A DNA stretch of 17,359 nt from Halarsenatibacter sp964630835 (GTDB lineage Bacteria > Bacillota > Halanaerobiia > Halanaerobiales > Halarsenatibacteraceae): assembly GCA_964630835.1 (NCBI GenBank), contig CAZVZM010000040.1:1-17359 (forward strand), written 5' to 3'. Position 1 is the stretch's first letter; each line of letters starts with the position of its first letter. The translations under genes were made by a program, and so were the position numbers. Under the pieces are notes generated by a model. That model was not told the DNA's origin. It saw only the letters and a list, made by a program, of their open reading frames with translations, and ran no database searches. This document shows, in pieces, positions 11,770 through 17,359 of this stretch.

Positions 11770-13938
11770 TTAGCTGGGCCTGGCCCTGCTCACAGAGAGA
11801 ACCCCGGACACCTTCTCGATTTTGCTGATAAGCTCCTTCATATGCTCCCTGCTGCTGAGCTCCACATCAATTTTAATAAAAGCTTGATTATACTTATCGG
11901 TATCGGCCATAACTGAATGCAGTTCAATTTTTTCCCTGCTTATCACACCAGTAATTTCATTTAGAAGGGCTGATTTATTAACAGCCTCAATAACCAGCTC
12001 TACCTGATAGGATTCCATTTCTGTGGAGCTCCAATTCACCTCAATAAATCTATCTTCATCCTGCATAGATTTTACGTTTGGGCAGTCCCCGCGATGCACA
12101 GAAACCCCTCTCCCCCTGGTAATGTATCCAATTATCTTATCTCCCGGAACAGGCTTGCAGCACCTGGCTGTCCTAACAAGGATATCATCCATACCTTTTA
12201 CTTTAATACCCCTGCCAGGAGACTTTTTCTTTTCATCTTCTTCAGTAATTAAATCCTCCAGTTCCACTGTTTTTTTAAATTTTTCCGGTATCCGATTGAG
12301 AACCTGTTTCGTTGAAATTTGATCATAACCGATACCTTCGTATAAGGAGTCTAAATCTTTCCTGTTTAAATCTTCCGCTATATCCTTCAGCACCTCTTTT
12401 TTCTCTGGATCCGGTATCTCTATATCTTCTCGCTCCAGGGCCTGTTTAAGAGTATTTTCACCGCGAGCAATAATTTTGTCACGACGCTGTTTTTTAAACC
12501 ATCTTTTAATCTTACTCCTGGCTCTTGAGCTCTGGACAAATTCCTGCCAGTCGCGGGAAGGTCCACTTCCACTGGAAGTTAGAATTTCTACAATGTCCCC
12601 ATTTTCAAGTTCATATTCCAGAGGAACCATTTTTCCATTCACTTTAGCACCCACGCACTCGTGACCCACCTCAGTGTGAATATAGTAAGCAAAGTCAACA
12701 GGAGTAGCTCCTCTGGGAAGATTGATTACATCTCCCTTAGGAGTAAAAACAAAAACCTCATCTTCAAATAAGTCAACTTTAAGCGCTTCCATAAACTCAT
12801 GAGGCTCCTGTAAATCTTTCTGCCACTCAAGCAGCTGTCTTAACCAGGAGAGCTTATCCTCAAAATCTTCCTCTCCGCTCTTTCCCTCTTTATAACGCCA
12901 GTGAGCGGCAATACCGTACTCAGCAGTTCGATGCATTTCAGGGGTTCTTATCTGCACCTCCAGAGGATCCCCATGAGGGCCAATAACTGTGGTATGAAGA
13001 GATTGATACATATTTGATTTTGGCATTGCAATGTAATCTTTAAACCTTCCTGGCATGGGATTCCATATTTCATGAATTATACCCAGCACCTCATAACATT
13101 CTCTAACTGAGTCAATGATCACTCTCACGGCTGTAAGATCATATACTTCTTTAAAGGATATTTCTTTTTCTTCCATTTTCTGATATATGCTGTAGAGATG
13201 TTTTGCACGCCCATAAATTTCTGCATCGAGATCGTTTTCTTCAAGGGTCTTATCTATTTTTTCAATTGCCTTTTGAATATACTTTTCCCTTTCCTTGCGA
13301 TTAGCGGCCACCTTGCGTGAAAGCTCATAATACATCTTAGGCTTGAGATAGCGGAAACTGAGATCTTCAAGCTCCCACTTGAGCCGGGACATTCCCAATC
13401 TGTGGGCCAGGGGAGCATATATATCCAGGGTTTCCTGAGCTTTTTCCTCCTGCTTTTCTTTGCTGACATAACCGAGAGTTCGCATATTATGAAGCCTGTC
13501 TGCCAGTTTTATCAATACTACTCTGATATCATCCGACATGGCCAGAAACATCTTCCGCAAACTTTCAGCCTGCTGTTCCTCTTTAGACTTAAAGTCCATC
13601 CTTGTTAATTTTGTAACACCATCGACGAGCAGGGCTATTTCCTCACCAAACTCTTTTTTTACATCTTCTCTGTTAATATCAGTATCCTCGATCACATCAT
13701 GAAGAATAGCCGCTGTAATCGATGTTATATCCAGCTCCAGTTCGGCCAGAATATAAGCCACACCCAGAGGATGTTCAACAAAGGGCTCCCCGGAAATTCG
13801 ATACTGTCCATCATGGGCTTCACGGCTAATTCTGTAAGCTTTTCTGATTCCGCTCAGGTCAGGCTCTTCTATATACGTATTAATCTTTTTCACAATTTTT
13901 TCCAGTTCCATATCAACCGCCCCTAAATCCACCTGCAT
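11770..13938 (-). CDS. rel: Bifunctional (p)ppGpp synthetase/hydrolase, Rel/SpoT family
   Basis: Long RSH protein (722 aa) that makes and degrades (p)ppGpp in the stringent response. Hydrolase HD domain: His56 (EHPLGV), His80-Asp81 (LHDVIEDTD), Asp147 (LADRLHNMRTL), so hydrolysis looks intact. Synthetase domain: about 240-350, with RFKD at 298-301, the RxKD form of bifunctional Rel/SpoT rather than the ExDD form of monofunctional RelA, and YQSLHTTV, VQIRT, AEYGIAAHW. TGS domain: about 394-455. A helical region follows, then a zinc-finger domain with Cys593, Cys594, His615 and Cys619, then ACT from about 647. Two starts are possible: ATG 13938 (AGGA, 5 nt) and ATG 13911 (GGGG about 8 nt), so the first nine residues are uncertain. 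It follows apt by 47 nt. Confidence 0.96.
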   Translation of the reverse strand: MQVDLGAVDMELEKIVKKINTYIEEPDLSGIRKAYRISREAHDGQYRISGEPFVEHPLGVAYILAELELDITSITAAILHDVIEDTDINREDVKKEFGEEIALLVDGVTKLTRMDFKSKEEQQAESLRKMFLAMSDDIRVVLIKLADRLHNMRTLGYVSKEKQEEKAQETLDIYAPLAHRLGMSRLKWELEDLSFRYLKPKMYYELSRKVAANRKEREKYIQKAIEKIDKTLEENDLDAEIYGRAKHLYSIYQKMEEKEISFKEVYDLTAVRVIIDSVRECYEVLGIIHEIWNPMPGRFKDYIAMPKSNMYQSLHTTVIGPHGDPLEVQIRTPEMHRTAEYGIAAHWRYKEGKSGEEDFEDKLSWLRQLLEWQKDLQEPHEFMEALKVDLFEDEVFVFTPKGDVINLPRGATPVDFAYYIHTEVGHECVGAKVNGKMVPLEYELENGDIVEILTSSGSGPSRDWQEFVQSSRARSKIKRWFKKQRRDKIIARGENTLKQALEREDIEIPDPEKKEVLKDIAEDLNRKDLDSLYEGIGYDQISTKQVLNRIPEKFKKTVELEDLITEEDEKKKSPGRGIKVKGMDDILVRTARCCKPVPGDKIIGYITRGRGVSVHRGDCPNVKSMQDEDRFIEVNWSSTEMESYQVELVIEAVNKSALLNEITGVISREKIELHSVMADTDKYNQAFIKIDVELSSREHMKELISKIEKVSGVLSVSRARPS

Positions 13939-13985
13939 TTAAATCCTAAAATATTTATACTCCTCAATCCTGTATTTTAAAGGTC

Positions 13986-14498
13986 CTATTCCTTAATTAT
14001 AGAGAATACATCATAATCATGCAAGTTCTCCCGGCCCTGCAAATCAACCAGTTCAATTAAGTATCCGGCTCCTGCCACTACCCCTCCCAGTCTTTCAATA
14101 AGATTAATTGCAGCTCCGGAAGTCCCACCTGTAGCAAGCAAATCATCTATAAGGAGAATTCTATCCCCTTTTTCAAGCGCATCACGATGAATCTCCAGAG
14201 TATTGTCCCCGTATTCAAGCTCATATGTAGCAGATATTTTATCTCCAGGAAGCTTTCCTGGTTTACGAATGGGGATAAAGCCCCTATTGAGTTCCCGGGA
14301 CAAAATAGGTCCCAGCAAAAATCCCCTGGCTTCAATTGCAGCCACATATTTAAACTTATAATCTCTGTAATGCTCAACAAAAATCTCTATTACTTCGTTA
14401 AATGCATCGATATTTTGTAAAATTGGTGTAATATCCTTAAACAAAATACCCTCTTCCGGAAAGTCAGGAAATTCTCTCAGCAGTTCCTCTGGCTTCAT
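13986..14498 (-). CDS. apt: Adenine phosphoribosyltransferase
   Basis: Purine salvage: adenine plus PRPP gives AMP and pyrophosphate. From the chosen start (170 aa, normal length): FPDFPEEGILFKDITP (10-25) is the APRT N-terminal signature, AAIEARGF (53-60), the flexible loop near 80-100, and the PRPP-binding motif LLIDDLLATGGTS (115-127). The longest frame would start at 14582, inside recJ, adding residues unlike the family. ATG 14498 follows AAGGAGG (14515-14509) by ten nt and begins MKPEELLREFPDFP. It lies 16 nt after the recJ stop and 47 nt before rel: the classic recJ-apt-rel order, which links purine nucleotide salvage to (p)ppGpp control. Confidence 0.96.
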   Translation of the reverse strand: MKPEELLREFPDFPEEGILFKDITPILQNIDAFNEVIEIFVEHYRDYKFKYVAAIEARGFLLGPILSRELNRGFIPIRKPGKLPGDKISATYELEYGDNTLEIHRDALEKGDRILLIDDLLATGGTSGAAINLIERLGGVVAGAGYLIELVDLQGRENLHDYDVFSIIKE

Positions 14499-14514
14499 TA
14501 TTAGCCCGCCTCCT

Positions 14515-16908
14515 TCAATGATTGGAAAATGATTTGATTTTTTCCAGGAGAATGCCTGGATGACTATGAGAAAAAGCCTCAATCATTTCTGAAAAATCAC
14601 TTCTTATTTCTGATATCTCCCTGAAGCGCAAGGAGGAAAAGAGATCCATTTCCTCCACTTCACTATTTTCTAAAGGAATATATTCCTCATCTTCGAGGTC
14701 TAAAATACCGCTATCCATGAGAACTTTCAAAATTTCCTGCCAGCATCTTGAGGAATAATTTAATTCCTCCGGCGGCTCCTGTTGTAAAAATGATACATCC
14801 TGATTTTCAATCCATCTACATACCCTTAAAATATCCTCCTTGAGGGGAAGGTTTCTTTCAATTATTTTTTTGTTTAAATCCAGATCTTTGTCTCCGAAAA
14901 TCAAATGAATTTCGGGTGGATTTAATTCCTGCTTGAGAACTTCCATAAATCGAGATATTTCGTACAAAGAAAAAGGGGGATCCCAAAAAACTATACGACC
15001 ACCTAAATTCCCCTGGTCGGGCATTGAGGTGATAAATTTCATTCCGGGAAATTTACCTTCAAGGCGTTCTTTCACGCTGACACTATTAAGATAAATCAGG
15101 GTTGTCTCCGGCCATTTTTTGAGGCTGGAAAGATATCTATTTTTGTCAGAATTTCTGGCATCAAAAATTAAAACATCTTCATCCTGTAAAAGCAGTGGAG
15201 CCAGATGTGAAAGGTTTTCAGGAATTATATCCATGAATTGCACTTCAAGAGTTTCCTTTCCCCGCCACTTATTGATCTTAGGCCTTACAAGAAGTCGAAA
15301 TGTTTGATCTGAAATATTCTTTTTTACCATATCCTCTTTATAGCCCAATGCAAAACCTATACCGCTCAATCCCGAACTGGTTTTAATTTTTAAATGTTCT
15401 CCACTGCTGCCAACTTTTCTAACCCTGTTCAACTCAACTCCCGAGAAAAGAAATATAGGCTCTGGATTTCCGACACCAAAGGGTCTTAGTTCCTTTATTT
15501 CGTTTACAAGACAGCGATCAATATCTTCTTCCCCGGGTAAAATGGCATCAACACGTTTTTCGGGAAGGAAAGTTTTACTGGGGATATTTTCCTGCAGGTA
15601 CGAATTAAATTTCTTTTGAAAGTCATCGATGTTTTCTCTCTTAATGCTCAAACCTGCTGCCATTTTATGACCGCCGTAACTTTCAAGCGTGTCTTTGCAG
15701 CTGGAAATCACCTCAAATAAATCCAATCCAGGAATGCTGCGGGCGGAACCCTTTCCTCGTTCTCGCTTCAGAGAAATTAAAATTACTGGATAGTTATATT
15801 TTTCGACCAGCCTGGAAGCAACAATTCCAATTACTCCTTCGTGCCACTGCTCCGAAGCCAGAATTATACCGGGACCAACATCATTCTCATCCTTTTCCTC
15901 AATTTTTTTCTCAGCCTGATTCAGGATTTTTTCCTGCAGCATCTTTCTTTTGTCATTGAGATCTGATAATTCTCCGGCAAGAATTCTGGCTCTCTTTTTA
16001 CTTGAGGTATAAAGAAGTTGAAAACTTAAATCTGGTGATCTAAGTCTCCCTGCAGCATTGAGAGGAGGGGCAAGTATAAACCCTATTCTGCCTGCAGAAA
16101 TCCTTTTGGAGCTGTTCAGTCCCATTTCTTTCTTCAGACTGACAAGACCAGGTCTTTTCGAATCTTCGATTTCTTTTAACCCCCTGCCGACAAAAATTCT
16201 ATTCTCTCTCTGGAGAGGTACGACATCCGCCACGCTGCCCAGAGCAACCAGAGAGAGCCGGGTTATGAGATAATTTGAATGAGGGTCATTACCAAGAATT
16301 TCCTGAACAGCCTGACATAATCTAAAAACAACCCCAACTCCTGCATGATTGAGTTCCTTAAATGCTTCGGGTTTTACCTTTTCCCTGCAGGATGGATTTA
16401 GCACAGCCATGGCACCGGGAAAAAATTTCCCCGGTCGATGATGATCAGTTACAATTACATCAACACCTTTTTCGCAAACAAAGTCAATTTCTTCATGAGC
16501 TTTTATGCCGCAATCTACTGTAATAAGCAGATCAAAATCTTTAATTCCCAGTTTTTTTAGGGACTGAATGTTAAGCCCATATCCATCACGAAAGCGATCT
16601 GGAAGGTAATAAACAGCATCCACCTGCAGAATATCTTTAAGATATTCGGTCAGCAGCACGGAAGAGGTAACTCCATCAACATCATAATCTCCATAGATGA
16701 GCACTTTTTCACCAGTTTTACCGGCTTTTATTAACCTTTCTGCCGCTTTCTTCATGTCAGTGTAAACAAATGGGGAAAACAAATCACTTAAATCGAGTTT
16801 TTCAAAGGCAGGAAAGTCCTCTGGAGATAAGCCACGCCTCCTCAAAACTTCTTTAATTACATCCTCATCAATATCATCGGGCTTTTTGAATTTCCATATT
16901 CTATCCAT
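14515..16908 (-). CDS. recJ: Single-stranded-DNA-specific exonuclease RecJ
   Basis: A 5'-to-3' ssDNA exonuclease for recombination and mismatch/base repair. From the chosen start (797 aa): DHH-family motif I YGDYDVDGVTS (72-82), VDCGIK (131-136), the DHH motif TDHHRPG (154-160), LGSVADVVPL (223-232), APPLNAAGRL (280-289), then DHHA1-region WHEGVIGIVASR (355-366), GSARS (387-391) and GGHKMAAGL (412-420). An OB fold follows and a poorly conserved C-terminal extension of roughly 230 residues, as in Firmicute RecJ. The longest frame starts at a TTG (16920); the ATG at 16908 with a weak GGTGA SD gives MDRIWKF and is preferred. No convincing promoter was found in the 80-bp gap upstream. Confidence 0.96.
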   Translation of the reverse strand: MDRIWKFKKPDDIDEDVIKEVLRRRGLSPEDFPAFEKLDLSDLFSPFVYTDMKKAAERLIKAGKTGEKVLIYGDYDVDGVTSSVLLTEYLKDILQVDAVYYLPDRFRDGYGLNIQSLKKLGIKDFDLLITVDCGIKAHEEIDFVCEKGVDVIVTDHHRPGKFFPGAMAVLNPSCREKVKPEAFKELNHAGVGVVFRLCQAVQEILGNDPHSNYLITRLSLVALGSVADVVPLQRENRIFVGRGLKEIEDSKRPGLVSLKKEMGLNSSKRISAGRIGFILAPPLNAAGRLRSPDLSFQLLYTSSKKRARILAGELSDLNDKRKMLQEKILNQAEKKIEEKDENDVGPGIILASEQWHEGVIGIVASRLVEKYNYPVILISLKRERGKGSARSIPGLDLFEVISSCKDTLESYGGHKMAAGLSIKRENIDDFQKKFNSYLQENIPSKTFLPEKRVDAILPGEEDIDRCLVNEIKELRPFGVGNPEPIFLFSGVELNRVRKVGSSGEHLKIKTSSGLSGIGFALGYKEDMVKKNISDQTFRLLVRPKINKWRGKETLEVQFMDIIPENLSHLAPLLLQDEDVLIFDARNSDKNRYLSSLKKWPETTLIYLNSVSVKERLEGKFPGMKFITSMPDQGNLGGRIVFWDPPFSLYEISRFMEVLKQELNPPEIHLIFGDKDLDLNKKIIERNLPLKEDILRVCRWIENQDVSFLQQEPPEELNYSSRCWQEILKVLMDSGILDLEDEEYIPLENSEVEEMDLFSSLRFREISEIRSDFSEMIEAFSHSHPGILLEKIKSFSNH

Positions 16909-16988
16909 GCCGTTCACCAAAGTTTAATTTTATTTAAAATACAGTTCTAGATACGTTCCAGGCAGGGGTCAGAACACAAAATATTAAA

Positions 16989-17359
16989 TTAGAAAAAAGA
17001 GATAATAAGGAAAATAGTTAATATAGCGGCCCCAGAAAGACCGGCCAATCCCAGAATTGGCAGACCAAAAAGTGTAGGCTCCACCTGAGCTTGAATCAGT
17101 ATTGCAGAGCCAACAATCAAAGATGAAATTATTAAACTCAAAGAAAGGCGGCCTGAGGAAATATCCAGCTTATCCTCCAGGCTTTCCAGGTTTTCATGGG
17201 CAAATGATATCTTTAACTCATCTCTGCTCAGCTTACTCAGTATCTGTGAAATATCCGCAGGTATCCCCTTTAGATTGCGGCGAAAACGCCACAATCCAAG
17301 TGCAGCTCTCTTTGATAAACTATCAGGACTGAATCTGTCCTTAATGAGATCCCTGATAA
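16989..17359 (-). CDS. AarF/UbiB-family protein, C-terminal end only
   Basis: The reading frame runs open to the window edge, so this is the last 122 or so residues; a TTG at 17294 is an internal codon, not the start. The visible part reads RDLIKDRFSPDSLSKRAA, then LWRFRRNLKGIPADISQIL, an amphipathic stretch, and two hydrophobic C-terminal segments (LSLSLIISSLIVGSAILI and a second ending ILTIFLIISFF). A basic-amphipathic segment followed by a two-helix membrane tail is typical of the atypical kinase-like AarF/UbiB/ABC1 proteins of Firmicutes. The kinase-like domain is outside the window, so the call rests on the tail alone. It ends 80 nt before recJ. Confidence 0.7.
   Translation of the reverse strand, partial: IRDLIKDRFSPDSLSKRAALGLWRFRRNLKGIPADISQILSKLSRDELKISFAHENLESLEDKLDISSGRLSLSLIISSLIVGSAILIQAQVEPTLFGLPILGLAGLSGAAILTIFLIISFF

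Noticed and set aside
16921..16965. Promoter for recJ (TAGAAC, 17 nt, TAAACT)
   Set aside because: Only three of six -35 and four of six -10 positions match, and the start would fall almost on the recJ start codon.

Overview
The window is a chromosomal housekeeping block from a low-to-moderate GC anaerobic Firmicute-like bacterium. Every protein gene is on the minus strand, so transcription runs from high to low coordinates. The gene order mirrors the Bacillus subtilis block recJ-apt-relA-dtd-hisS-aspS-rarA-Rrf2 regulator-cysteine desulfurase-mnmA, with some substitutions. Several proteins are rich in Asp/Glu, and one anchored extracytoplasmic chaperone-like protein resembles PpiD/SurA. That would fit a diderm, halophilic anaerobe such as the Halanaerobiales. 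The taxonomic guess is an inference; no 16S rRNA is present to test it.

Layout in transcription order: 17359-16989 is the C-terminal end of an AarF/UbiB-type membrane kinase-like protein. Then come recJ, apt and rel (bifunctional RSH), tightly spaced. A 229-bp gap without a recognisable gene precedes dtd. A glyoxalase II-like metallo-hydrolase follows with its own promoter and a TTG start. Next is a second unit with its own promoter: a membrane-anchored SurA/PpiD-like chaperone core fused to TPRs, then hisS and aspS. Then rarA, with one strong promoter and one putative distal promoter sitting in a large dyad, overlapping a YigZ/IMPACT gene. Then an isc-mnmA unit (iscR-iscS-iscU-mnmA) with a near-consensus promoter and a dyad over its -10 element. 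Last, two tandem near-consensus promoters drive tRNA-Ile(GAT) and tRNA-Ala(TGC), the latter cut by the window edge.

The genes join in a few themes. Translation fidelity: two aminoacyl-tRNA synthetases, D-aminoacyl-tRNA deacylase, MnmA tRNA thiolation and two tRNAs. Sulfur and Fe-S trafficking: IscR senses, IscS supplies persulfide, IscU scaffolds, MnmA consumes sulfur for s2U34. Stress and genome upkeep: Rel, RecJ, RarA. Nothing here looks like a mobile element, CRISPR array or dedicated defence system. The most unusual items are the parvulin-less PpiD/SurA-TPR fusion next to hisS and several promoter-associated dyads that may be operators.

Start codons were corrected from longest-ORF starts for iscU, yigZ, rarA, the metallo-hydrolase, apt and recJ, using visible Shine-Dalgarno (SD) sequences, promoter positions and family N-termini.
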